13,171 bases of DNA from an uncultured Ardenticatenia bacterium (GCA_937858165.1 CALLZA010000812.1:1-13171); one strand, 5' to 3'; positions 1 to 6,436 are shown, counted from the first letter of the stretch. Program-made: numbers and translations. Notes: a model not told the origin generated them from the letters alone.

Positions 1-85
1 GTTTATTGTCGGTCGTTTGATGTGTTTGTGTGTGTATCGTTAGTGCTATGACGGAAGTGGTGAGATGAGGTGCTGTTTTTTTTTT
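1..85. other. Non-genomic flank outside the left adapter
   Basis: This stretch lies outside the P7 end of the adapter, so it cannot be genomic DNA contiguous with the insert. It ends in ten T residues (76-85) directly against the adapter. That is the pattern produced when a sequencer reads past the end of a short library molecule: a homopolymer, then low-information base calls. Its composition (GT-rich, low GC) is unlike the GC-rich insert. No gene should be called here. Confidence 0.9.
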
Positions 86-151
86 CAAGCAGAAGACGGC
101 ATACGAGATCTAGTACGGTCTCGGGGGCTCGGAGATGTGTATAAGAGACAG
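86..151 (-). other. Illumina Nextera i7/P7 adapter (left end)
   Basis: Three parts are visible in order: the P7 flow-cell sequence (86-109), an 8-base index CTAGTACG (110-117; its complement CGTACTAG is, as I recall, index N702), and the Nextera read-2 adapter (118-151). The adapter ends in the 19-base Tn5 mosaic end (133-151). There is one substitution against the standard adapter at 124 (G for T). The ATG at 135-137 lies inside the mosaic end. Translating from it gives the peptide MCIRDR, a well-known contaminant of protein databases, so the genomic sequence starts at 152. Confidence 0.98.
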
Positions 152-1295
152 GGAAGAGCCTTCGCCGCCGGCGCTGGAACCGCAGCTCTATGAACGGGTC
201 GATGCCCTGCGCCGCGACGTGGCCGACCTGTTCGCCGTCAGCGACACGACGCTCGACTTCCCCGCCAAGGGTCACATCCGCTTCCGCGGCCAGTTCCTGC
301 GCCCCCCGGCCGACTGCTTCGACGAGCTGCGCCGCCGCTTCGAGCGCCACGGCTACACGCCGATGACCGAGAAAGAGGACGACGGCCGCGTCGCCCTGGT
401 GGCCCTGCCGGTCGTCTTTGCTCAGCACCACCCGCGTTGGATCATCAACCTGATCCTCTTTCTGCTCACCATCGGCTCCACCCTCTACGTCGGCGCGACC
501 TATGGGGCGCTGACGATGGAGCAGGCGATGGCCCAGGCGCGAGAGTGGTGGAATGGCTGGCCGTTCGCCGTCAGCATTCTGCTCATCCTGGGCGCGCACG
601 AGATGGGCCACTACTTCGCCGCCCGCCGCCACAACGTGCCCGTCACACTGCCCTTTTTCATCCCCCTGCCGTGGTCATACTTCGGCACGCTGGGGGCGTT
701 CATCCAGTTGCGCGGGCCGGTCACCAACCGGCGGGCGCTGTTCGACGTGGGCGCGGCCGGGCCGCTGGCCGGGCTGGTCTTCGCCGTGCCGGTGCTGCTC
801 ATCGGCCTGGCTACGTCGGGGTTGGGCACAATCGCGCCGGGGCAGCAGTATGAGGGTAACTCCATTCTCTATCTGCTGGCCAAGCTGGCCGTCTTCGGTC
901 GCATCCTGCCCGGCGGCGGCACAGACGTCTACCTGAATCAGGTCGCCTGGGCCGGCTGGGTGGGGTTGTTCGTGACGGGATTGAACCTGCTGCCCGTCGG
1001 CCAACTCGATGGCGGCCACGTGGCCTATGCCCTCTTCGGCGAGCGGTCGCGCCGCTTCCTGTGGCCGGTCGTCATCGCTCTGGCGCTCATCGTCGCTTAC
1101 TCCTGGCGGCAAGGCGCGCCGGCCCTGACCTGGGTGCTGTGGATCTTCCTGCTCATGAGCTTTGGCCGCGTCCACGCCCGGCCGCTGGAGGACATCAGCC
1201 CCCTCGACCCCCGCCGCCGCGCCCTGGCCATCTTCACCCTGGTGCTGTTCTTCCTGTGCTTCGTGCCGTTGCCGCTGGTGGCGCTGGCCCGCTGA
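152..1295 (+). CDS. Site-2 protease family (M50) membrane metalloprotease, 5'-truncated
   Basis: This is an intramembrane zinc protease. Family members cut membrane-bound substrates within or near the bilayer; the substrate here is unknown. The first complete genomic codon is at 153, and 380 codons remain. Counting from there, a soluble N-terminal part of about 90 residues is followed by a helix at 96-118, a helix carrying the zinc motif HEMGH (149-153), and a GAAGPLAG helix near 200. The third zinc ligand lies in NLLPVGQLDGGH (D286), and three more hydrophobic segments run to the end. The soluble head and the GTLGAFIQLRGPVTNR loop resemble the EGY-type subgroup of plants, cyanobacteria and Chloroflexota. 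Both catalytic motifs are intact. The true start is missing, because the only upstream ATG belongs to the adapter. It is followed by a 128-base spacer, so co-transcription with plsX is not assured. Confidence 0.93.
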
Positions 1296-1314
1296 ACCTC
1301 ACAGGGCGGGATGC

Positions 1315-1378
1315 TTCCTGCCTGTGCCCAGTCTGGGCAGGTGGGCAGGAATGATCCTGCCGTACGGCTATTCCTGCC
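1315..1378. repeat. Hairpin and iterated TTCCTGCC motif upstream of plsX
   Basis: The spacer carries TTCCTGCC at 1315-1322, its inverse GGCAGGAA at 1344-1351, a 7-base copy TCCTGCC at 1355-1361 and a full copy at 1371-1378. The first inverted pair encloses a second pair, TGCCCA (1325-1330) and TGGGCA (1334-1339), giving a two-part hairpin at 1315-1351. No T-run follows, so it is a weak candidate for an intrinsic terminator of the protease gene. It sits just upstream of the predicted plsX promoter, so it could also be an operator or simply an extragenic repeat. Confidence 0.55.
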
Positions 1379-1383
1379 ATTTG

Positions 1384-1392
1384 TGCTAAAAT
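1384..1392 (+). promoter_or_regulatory. Candidate extended -10 promoter of plsX
   Basis: The sequence reads TG-C-TAAAAT: an extended -10 with TG at 1384-1385 and the hexamer at 1387-1392. The expected -35 position (about 1364-1369) has no recognisable TTGACA, which extended -10 promoters tolerate. Initiation would fall near 1399, leaving a leader of about 25 bases before the plsX ATG. Confidence 0.5.
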
Positions 1393-1423
1393 CCCTCGCT
1401 AATCTACTGACAGGCAGGCGGGT

Positions 1424-2416
1424 ATGCGAATCGTTGTCGATGCGATGGGGAGCGATGATCACCCTGGGCCGGACGTGGCCGGGGCGGTCATGGCCGCGCG
1501 CGAATCGGGCGACGCCATCATCCTGGTGGGCGATCGGCCGCGCGTTGAAGCCGAGTTGGCGGCGCAGAATACGAGCGGCCTGAAGATCGAGGTGCGCCAC
1601 GCCGATGAGGCCATCGGCATGAAGGACTCCCCTTCGGCCGCCGCGCGCGACAAGCGCCAGTCGTCGATGCACGTCGGGCTGGGTCTGCTGCGGGCGGGCG
1701 AGGCCGAGGCGTTTGTCAGCGCCGGCAACACCGGCGGCATTCTGGCCGTGGCCACGCTGCGCCAGACGGGCGTAGGCCGCATTCCCGGCGTGCTGCGCCC
1801 GGCGATGGGTGTCATCTTTCCCATTGAGAGCAAGCCGCTGCTCATCGACAACGGGGCCAACTCTGACGCCAAGCCGGAGTACCTACTCCAGTTTGGACTG
1901 ATGGGCAGCGTCTACGTCGAGCGGATGCTGGGCATCGACCGGCCGCGCGTGGCTCTCATCTCCAACGGCGAGGAAGAGGGCAAGGGCAACCAGTTGATCA
2001 AGGAGACGATTCCGCTGCTGGAAGCCAGTGGGCTGAACTACGTCGGCAACATCGAGCCGAAGGAGTTTGTGCGCGGCGCGGCCGACGTGGCCGTGACCGA
2101 CGGTTTCACCGGCAACATTATGATGAAGACGGCCGAGGCGGTGGCCGGCTACATGTCCGACACCATCCGCAAGTACATCATGGCCGGCACACTGACAAAG
2201 CTTGGCGGCGCGCTGGCCCGGCCTGCCCTCCAGCGCGTGCGCGACCAGCTCAACCCCGACGAGGTGGGCGGCGCGCCACTGTTGGGTGTCAACGGGGTTG
2301 TGATCATTGCCCACGGCCGCTCCAACGCCTACGCCATCCGCCAGGCCATCGGCCAGGCGCGGCGCGTCGCCGAGCGCGGCATCGTCGCCGCTATCACCGA
2401 GCGGCTGAGGGAATAA
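1424..2416 (+). CDS. plsX: Phosphate acyltransferase PlsX
   Basis: PlsX converts acyl-ACP and phosphate to acyl-phosphate, the acyl donor for PlsY in the first step of phosphatidic acid synthesis. It acts as a peripheral protein at the inner face of the membrane. The 330-residue length is normal for the family. Conserved blocks are visible: an N-terminal MRIVVDAMGSDDHP, SAGNTGG (99-105), IDNGAN (141-146), SNGEEEGKGN (180-189) and TDGFTGN (225-231). The ATG at 1424 gives exactly the usual N-terminus and is preceded by only a weak purine-rich site (AGGCGGG). The gene is followed after 93 bases by fabF, a common plsX-fab clustering that couples fatty-acid and phospholipid synthesis. There are no missing motifs. 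Confidence 0.97.
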   Translation: MRIVVDAMGSDDHPGPDVAGAVMAARESGDAIILVGDRPRVEAELAAQNTSGLKIEVRHADEAIGMKDSPSAAARDKRQSSMHVGLGLLRAGEAEAFVSAGNTGGILAVATLRQTGVGRIPGVLRPAMGVIFPIESKPLLIDNGANSDAKPEYLLQFGLMGSVYVERMLGIDRPRVALISNGEEEGKGNQLIKETIPLLEASGLNYVGNIEPKEFVRGAADVAVTDGFTGNIMMKTAEAVAGYMSDTIRKYIMAGTLTKLGGALARPALQRVRDQLNPDEVGGAPLLGVNGVVIIAHGRSNAYAIRQAIGQARRVAERGIVAAITERLRE

Positions 2417-2430
2417 AAGGAAGAGGCTCA

Positions 2431-2462
2431 CGCAAAGCCGCCAAGAGGGCAAAGGCGCAAAG
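2431..2462. repeat. Iterated CGCAAAG-like repeat in the plsX-fabF spacer
   Basis: Four related heptamers are spaced eight to nine bases apart: CGCAAAG (2431-2437), CGCCAAG (2439-2445), GGCAAAG (2448-2454) and CGCAAAG (2456-2462). Similar runs of short GCAAAG units occur between genes in many bacterial genomes. No function is evident and no terminator or promoter stands out in this spacer. Confidence 0.6.
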
Positions 2463-2497
2463 AAGGTAAAAGTAAAGGCTCCCTGGGCTTGGCGTTG

Positions 2498-2503
2498 AAA
2501 GGA
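2498..2503 (+). promoter_or_regulatory. Ribosome binding site of fabF (decides the start)
   Basis: AAAGGA lies six bases upstream of the ATG at 2510. A longer reading from the TTG at 2489 would place this site inside the coding sequence and add seven residues with no family counterpart, so 2510 is preferred. Confidence 0.7.
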
Positions 2504-2509
2504 CAATAC

Positions 2510-3790
2510 ATGAACGAAAAACTGCTGGACGCAAGGGGCCGTCCGCGCGTCGTCATCACCGGCATGGGCATGATCAGCCCGCTCGGCCTCTCCGTCGAGG
2601 AGAGTTGGGCCAACTTGCTGGCCGGCGTCTCCGGCATCGGGCCAATCACCCAGTTCGACGCCGGCGATTTTGCCACGCGCATCGCCGGCGAGGTCAAGGG
2701 GTTTGTGGCCCGCGACCATATGGACTTCAAAGAGGCGCGGCGCATGTCGCGCGCCTCGCAGTTGACCGTAGCCGCGGCGCGCATGGCCCTGGCCGATGCC
2801 GGGCTGCCGGAGCAAGTTCCCGACGCGGAGCGCGCCGGCGTCCACATCGGCACGGCCGTCGGCGGCATCGAGCGAGCGTTCGAGGAGATGGACACCTTCC
2901 GCGCGCGTGGCGCGCGGGCGGTCAACCCGTTCGCCATGACGATGTTCCTGGCCAACATGCCGTCGCACCACGTCAGCCTGTTGACCGGGGCAACGGGGCC
3001 GATCGGCACGACCGTGGCCGCCTGCGCCACGGGCACGCAGACCATCGGCGAAGCGGCCGAGACGATCCGCCGTGGCGCGGCCGACATGATGTTCGCCGGC
3101 GGCGTGGAGGGACTGATCCACGAGGCGGCCATCGCCGGCTTCGGGGCCATGCGCGCCCTCTCCACCCACTACAACGATGCCCCGGAGCGGGCCAGCCGGC
3201 CGTTCGACAAGGATCGCGACGGCTTCATCCTGGCTGAAGGGGCGGGCGTCGTCGTGCTGGAGCGGCTGGAGACGGCCCTGGCCCGCGGCGCGCGGATCCT
3301 CGGCGAAGTGCTGGGCCACGCCTCGTCGTCCGACGCCTACCACGTGGCCGCGCCCGACCCGGAGGCCAAGGGGGCCATCCGGGCCATGCAGTGGGCGCTC
3401 GACGACGCCGGACTGACGACAGCCGACGTCTCCTACATCAACGCCCACGGCACATCGACGCCGATCAACGACGCCACCGAGACGCTGGCCATCAAGCGCC
3501 TGTTTGGCGAGCGGGCCTACGAACTGCCCATCAGCAGCACCAAGTCGTCGATGGGCCACGCGATGGGCGGCGCGGGGACGATCGAGTCGATCTTTACCAC
3601 GCTGGCGCTGTCGCACGGCATCATCCCGGCGACATGGAACTACGAGACACCCGACCCGGAGTGCGACCTGGACTACGTGCCCAACGCGCCGCGCCCGGCC
3701 GCCATCCGGGTAGCTCTCAAGAACTCGTTCGGCCTGGGCGGGCAGAATGCCTGCCTGGTACTGGGCAAGTATGGCAATGGACGCAATTAA
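2510..3790 (+). CDS. fabF: Beta-ketoacyl-ACP synthase II (FabF)
   Basis: This is a cytoplasmic thiolase-fold condensing enzyme that extends acyl-ACP with malonyl-ACP in fatty-acid elongation. From the ATG at 2510 it has 426 residues, slightly longer than the usual 410-415. All catalytic positions are present: the nucleophile C172 in AACATGTQ, H313 in NAHGTSTPIND, K345 in SSTKSSMGH, and H350. The C-terminal NSFGLGGQNACLV block is also typical. The Cys-His-His set marks an elongating (FabB/FabF) synthase, not a FabH-type one. No acyl carrier protein gene precedes it in this window, unlike in many fab clusters; the upstream partner is plsX. A polyketide-type synthase is less likely, given the stand-alone size and the lipid-gene context. 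Confidence 0.95.
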   Translation: MNEKLLDARGRPRVVITGMGMISPLGLSVEESWANLLAGVSGIGPITQFDAGDFATRIAGEVKGFVARDHMDFKEARRMSRASQLTVAAARMALADAGLPEQVPDAERAGVHIGTAVGGIERAFEEMDTFRARGARAVNPFAMTMFLANMPSHHVSLLTGATGPIGTTVAACATGTQTIGEAAETIRRGAADMMFAGGVEGLIHEAAIAGFGAMRALSTHYNDAPERASRPFDKDRDGFILAEGAGVVVLERLETALARGARILGEVLGHASSSDAYHVAAPDPEAKGAIRAMQWALDDAGLTTADVSYINAHGTSTPINDATETLAIKRLFGERAYELPISSTKSSMGHAMGGAGTIESIFTTLALSHGIIPATWNYETPDPECDLDYVPNAPRPAAIRVALKNSFGLGGQNACLVLGKYGNGRN

Positions 3791-3795
3791 ACGCG

Positions 3796-3861
3796 GGGCA
3801 GCGGGGGAGCAGAGGGGCAGGGGTGGTCTTTTTCCCCTGCCCCTCTGCTTCCCCGCTGCCC
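3796..3861. repeat. 28-base-arm inverted repeat after fabF
   Basis: The left arm (3796-3823) and right arm (3834-3861) are complementary over 28 positions with one mismatch, which becomes a G-U pair in RNA. They enclose a 10-base loop (3824-3833) that ends in five T residues. The arms are very purine-rich on one side and pyrimidine-rich on the other. The hairpin starts five bases after the fabF stop codon. No T-run follows the right arm, so a classical terminator is not shown. It may protect the fabF mRNA end or be a dispersed extragenic palindrome. Confidence 0.85.
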
Positions 3862-3889
3862 GGCTCAAAGGACATCGACTCGACACATT

Positions 3890-4627
3890 ATGAAAGTCCT
3901 ACGCGACGAAAAACGAATCGCTAAACTGGCCCGGCTGGGGCAGATCGCCAGCCTGCTGGGCCTGCTGGCGCTGGTGGTGGGGTTGCTGTTCATCTTCATG
4001 AGCGAGAACCCCAACGTGTTCCTCTATCAACTGGTGGCGCTGGTCGTCGGCTTCGGCCTGTCGCAGGTGGGCCTCTACCTGGCGCACCGCTACTTGCGCC
4101 GGCCGCGCATGGACCAGGTGCTGGACAAGGCCGCCGGCAAGTTCGCCCGCAAGGACGGCCGCCTCTACCACTACCTGCTGCCCGCGCCCCACGTGCTGCT
4201 GCTGCCGGTGGGCGTCGTCGTGCTGGTGGCCAAGTATCAGGGTGGGCGCATCAGCGTCCAGGGCGACCGTTGGACGCAGGGCGGCATCGGCATGCGTCGT
4301 TTCTTCGGTCGCGAAGGGCTGGGCAACCCCACGCGCGAGGCGGAGGCCCAGGCGGCCAGGATGACGGCCATGATTCAGGCCGTGGCTCCGACCGCCGAGG
4401 TGCCCGTGCTGCCGGTCATCGTCTTCACGATGCCCAACCTGGAGACGCTCGACCTGAAGGAGTCGCGCATCCCGGCCACCCACGCCGCCAAGCTGTCGCC
4501 CGCGCTGCGCCAGCAGACCCAGGCGCTGAAGCCGCTGCCCAAGGCCGACTACGACGCCCTGCGCGCCGCCTTCGACGCCAAGGCCGCTCACCTGTTGGAG
4601 GAGACGGTCAATGCCGATGCCGAGTGA
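3890..4627 (+). CDS. Two-helix membrane protein with NERD-like domain
   Basis: The 245-residue protein has a basic N-terminus, two membrane helices (about 17-37 and 44-66) and a soluble region to the end. Residues 90-185 resemble a nuclease-related (NERD) domain: a hydrophobic strand series with GVVVLVAKYQGGRISVQGDRW, then GNPTREAEAQAARM, then VPVLPVIVFT. In NERD domains the strand before the glycine normally carries an acidic residue followed by Lys (E-x-K). Here it reads V-A-K, so the nuclease-like site looks degraded. I see no signal peptide cleavage site. The start at 3890 lacks a good ribosome binding site; the nearest AAAGGA is 17 bases away. The gene overlaps the following hydrolase by 17 bases. 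Function is unknown, and the domain assignment is by eye. Confidence 0.8.
   Translation: MKVLRDEKRIAKLARLGQIASLLGLLALVVGLLFIFMSENPNVFLYQLVALVVGFGLSQVGLYLAHRYLRRPRMDQVLDKAAGKFARKDGRLYHYLLPAPHVLLLPVGVVVLVAKYQGGRISVQGDRWTQGGIGMRRFFGREGLGNPTREAEAQAARMTAMIQAVAPTAEVPVLPVIVFTMPNLETLDLKESRIPATHAAKLSPALRQQTQALKPLPKADYDALRAAFDAKAAHLLEETVNADAE
4597..4603 (+). promoter_or_regulatory. Ribosome binding site inside the upstream gene
   Basis: GGAGGAG lies within the last codons of the NERD-like gene, seven bases before the ATG at 4611. It favours 4611 over the second ATG at 4617 and supports translational coupling of the two genes. Confidence 0.75.
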
Positions 4628-5324
4628 CGTGTCGTGGGCCGACGTGTTGTGGATCGACACCGGTAGCGTCAACGTCTACTTGTGCCGCGACACGGATGGC
4701 TTCACACTCATCGACACGGCCACGCCCGGCAAGGCTGACCTCATCTTCGCCCGGCTGGCCGAGTGGGGCGGGGGGCCGACCGACCTGAAGCGCATCGTCA
4801 TTACCCACGCCGACCTCGACCACGCCGGCAGCGCCGCCGAGCTTCAGTCCCGCTCCGGCGCCACCGTCCACGCCGGGGCGGCAACGGCGGCGCTGCTGGT
4901 CGAGGGGCGCTCGCCGCGCCACATGCCACAGCCGGTGCAGTTCCTGATAGACCGCTTTGTGCGCTACAAGCGGGTGGATTCCAGCGCCATCCGGCCGCTG
5001 GGCGACGGCGACGAACTGCCGGTGTTGGGCGGGCTGCGCGTCTTGGCCGCGCCGGGCCACACGTCGGAGCAGCACGCGCTCTATAGCCCGGCGGCGGGCG
5101 TGCTGTTTGCCGCCGACGCGCTGAATACGCGCGACGGCCGGCTGCAATTGACGCCGCGGCGCATCACCGCCGACCAGGCCGCGGCCGAGCGTACGGCCAT
5201 TCAACTTCTGCAACTCTCGCCGGCGGTCATCGCCTGCGGCCACGGCGCGCCACTGGTCGACGGCGGCGCGGCGATGGGCGACTTGCTGGCCCGGCTGGCA
5301 GCCCTCAGGGAAAACAAACTATGA
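4611..5324 (+). CDS. MBL-fold metallo-hydrolase
   Basis: This is a cytoplasmic metallo-beta-lactamase-fold hydrolase of 237 residues, a typical length for a single-domain member. Metal-site motifs are in order: THADLDH (H66, D68, D70, H71), PGHT (H150), AADA (D169) and CGHG (H211). The first motif has Asp where the classic HxHxDH has a second His. That variant occurs in some family branches and may change metal occupancy. No lipoprotein or export signal is seen. The gene overlaps the NERD-like gene by 17 bases and its TGA overlaps the phoU ATG (ATGA), so the three are likely co-translated. The substrate cannot be inferred; hydroxyacylglutathione hydrolase-like or lactonase-like activity is possible. 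Confidence 0.92.
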   Translation: MPMPSDVSWADVLWIDTGSVNVYLCRDTDGFTLIDTATPGKADLIFARLAEWGGGPTDLKRIVITHADLDHAGSAAELQSRSGATVHAGAATAALLVEGRSPRHMPQPVQFLIDRFVRYKRVDSSAIRPLGDGDELPVLGGLRVLAAPGHTSEQHALYSPAAGVLFAADALNTRDGRLQLTPRRITADQAAAERTAIQLLQLSPAVIACGHGAPLVDGGAAMGDLLARLAALRENKL

Positions 5325-6130
5325 CCCAATTGACCCGCGCTCTGCTCGATTCAGAACTGAACGAACTCAACCAATCCATCCTGGCGATGGGCAGTATGGT
5401 CGATGCGGCTATCGGCAACGCCATTGAGGCGTTGCTGGCCGTCGACATCGCCCAGGCTCAGGCCGTCATCACCGGCGACGCCGAGGTAAACCGCCTACGC
5501 TTTCACATCGAGGAGCGGGCCTACATCATTCTGGCCACGCAGCAGCCCATGGCCCGCGACCTGCGGACGGTGATCACTGCCATGCACATGGCCATCGAAC
5601 TGGAGCGCATCGGTGACCACGCCGCGGGTATTGCCCGCATCGTGACGCGCCTGGAAGGGATGCCCCTGCCGCTGCTGCTGGTGGAAGCTCAGGTCGCGTT
5701 GCAGGAAGAACAGGGCGACGAGTCGTCTGAGGAAGTCATGGATACCCTGCTCGACGATGAGGCCGGTGACCACGGGCCGGCGCAGGGGAAAGACGTCGTT
5801 CCCAAGCGTCTGAAGCTCACCCGCCTGCCGAAGATGGCCAAGCGCGCCCGCGACATGCTCGGCCGGGCCATCGCCGCCTATATGGAGCGCGACGCGGACA
5901 AAGCGATGGCCATTGTCAAGCGTGACCGCAAGCTCAACCGGCAGTATCGCAAGTTCTTCGCCGAGGCGATGGCTGAATTGAGCAGCCAGAGCGTGGTCGA
6001 GATTCCCACCTATCTGCTGTGGATCGCCCACAACCTGGAGCGCATCGGTGACCGCACGACCAACATGGCCGAGCGCACCGTGTTCATGGTGACGGCGCAG
6101 TATACCGAGGTGCTGGAAGAGTACGAGTAA
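5321..6130 (+). CDS. phoU: PhoU-family phosphate regulatory protein with acidic insert
   Basis: PhoU proteins are cytoplasmic helical-bundle regulators that bind metals and restrain the Pst transporter/PhoR signalling complex. Two PhoU repeats are visible, each with its metal-binding signature: ELERIGDH (93-100) and NLERIGDR (238-245). The protein has 269 residues, longer than the common 220-240. The excess is a linker at about 127-165 between the repeats, first strongly acidic (many E and D) and then basic. The ATG overlaps the preceding stop codon by four bases, with AGGG ten bases upstream as a modest ribosome binding site. No pstSCAB, phoB or phoR gene is in this window, so the link to phosphate uptake rests on the family alone. 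The gene is last in its run and is followed by a 313-base spacer. Confidence 0.93.
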   Translation: MTQLTRALLDSELNELNQSILAMGSMVDAAIGNAIEALLAVDIAQAQAVITGDAEVNRLRFHIEERAYIILATQQPMARDLRTVITAMHMAIELERIGDHAAGIARIVTRLEGMPLPLLLVEAQVALQEEQGDESSEEVMDTLLDDEAGDHGPAQGKDVVPKRLKLTRLPKMAKRARDMLGRAIAAYMERDADKAMAIVKRDRKLNRQYRKFFAEAMAELSSQSVVEIPTYLLWIAHNLERIGDRTTNMAERTVFMVTAQYTEVLEEYE

Positions 6131-6206
6131 GAAGTGGTTACTGCCTGGTTGGCTGGTGGTCAGTGGCCGCTAACCACTCGTCACCAGGCCACAAACTACT
6201 TCCCGT

Positions 6207-6235
6207 TTGACAACTCACCGTACTCTCATTAGAAT
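6207..6235 (+). promoter_or_regulatory. Near-consensus sigma-70 type promoter for livK
   Basis: TTGACA (6207-6212) is separated by exactly 17 bases from TAGAAT (6230-6235), 11 of 12 matches to the vegetative consensus. Initiation is expected near 6242, giving a leader of about 200 bases before livK. It is the best promoter I found in the window and sits at the natural boundary between the phoU run and the liv operon. Confidence 0.7.
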
Positions 6236-6246
6236 TCCATCCCCAT

Positions 6247-6274
6247 AGCCCAGAAACCGGGCTTTCTTTATTTA
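6247..6274 (+). terminator. Small hairpin with T-rich tail after phoU
   Basis: The stem AGCCC (6247-6251)/GGGCT (6259-6263) has a 7-base loop and is followed by TTCTTTATTTA. It looks like a modest intrinsic terminator for the upstream phoU run. It lies directly downstream of the predicted livK promoter, so in the liv transcript it would form right at the 5' end, where it could act as a protective stem-loop. The stem is only five pairs. Confidence 0.45.
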
Positions 6275-6365
6275 GATGGGTATCCTTAGAACAATGAGGA
6301 GGTGGTGACGGGACGGGTAGTCGAACGCCGTAACCGACGAGTGGTAAATTGCAGTAGTGGCTGAT

Positions 6366-6406
6366 TGGGCCGCCGGCCCAGAACCGCAGACAAAGCGAAC
6401 GCTTTG
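6366..6406. promoter_or_regulatory. Two adjacent palindromes in the livK leader
   Basis: TGGGCC-GCC-GGCCCA occupies 6366-6380 and CAAAGCG-AA-CGCTTTG occupies 6391-6406. Both are perfect dyads. The second ends 37 bases before the livK ATG. They could be operators for a transcription factor or RNA hairpins in the leader. No known operator consensus was recognised. Confidence 0.45.
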
Positions 6407-6427
6407 ACATCACGTTGAAAAAGGAAT

Positions 6428-6436
6428 AGAGGAGAG
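6428..6436 (+). promoter_or_regulatory. Ribosome binding site of livK
   Basis: The purine-rich AGAGGAGAG lies seven bases before the ATG at 6444. It is strong, as expected for an abundant binding protein. Confidence 0.75.

Noticed and set aside
133..151. Tn5 mosaic end as evidence of a natural transposon
   Set aside because: It is joined to index and P7 sequences, so it comes from library preparation.
3..632. Minus-strand ORF running through the left adapter
   Set aside because: Part of it is translated adapter (SYTHLRAPET), and the rest is the shadow of the M50 protease gene.
2489..2509. TTG start for fabF seven codons upstream
   Set aside because: It would bury the AAAGGA ribosome binding site, and the added residues do not match the family N-terminus.
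1883..3886. 667-codon minus-strand ORF opposite plsX and fabF
   Set aside because: Long antisense frames are common in GC-rich coding DNA. It covers two clear genes, and its product is a low-complexity Arg/Gly/His-rich sequence.
6276..6308. Ten-codon frame MGILRTMRRW as a possible leader peptide for attenuation of the liv operon
   Set aside because: It has only single Ile and Leu codons, no ribosome binding site and no competing terminator structure, so it is probably chance.
6404..6432. Second TTGACA (6404-6409) as a livK promoter
   Set aside because: The hexamer at the proper distance is TAGAGG, and initiation would fall inside the ribosome binding region.
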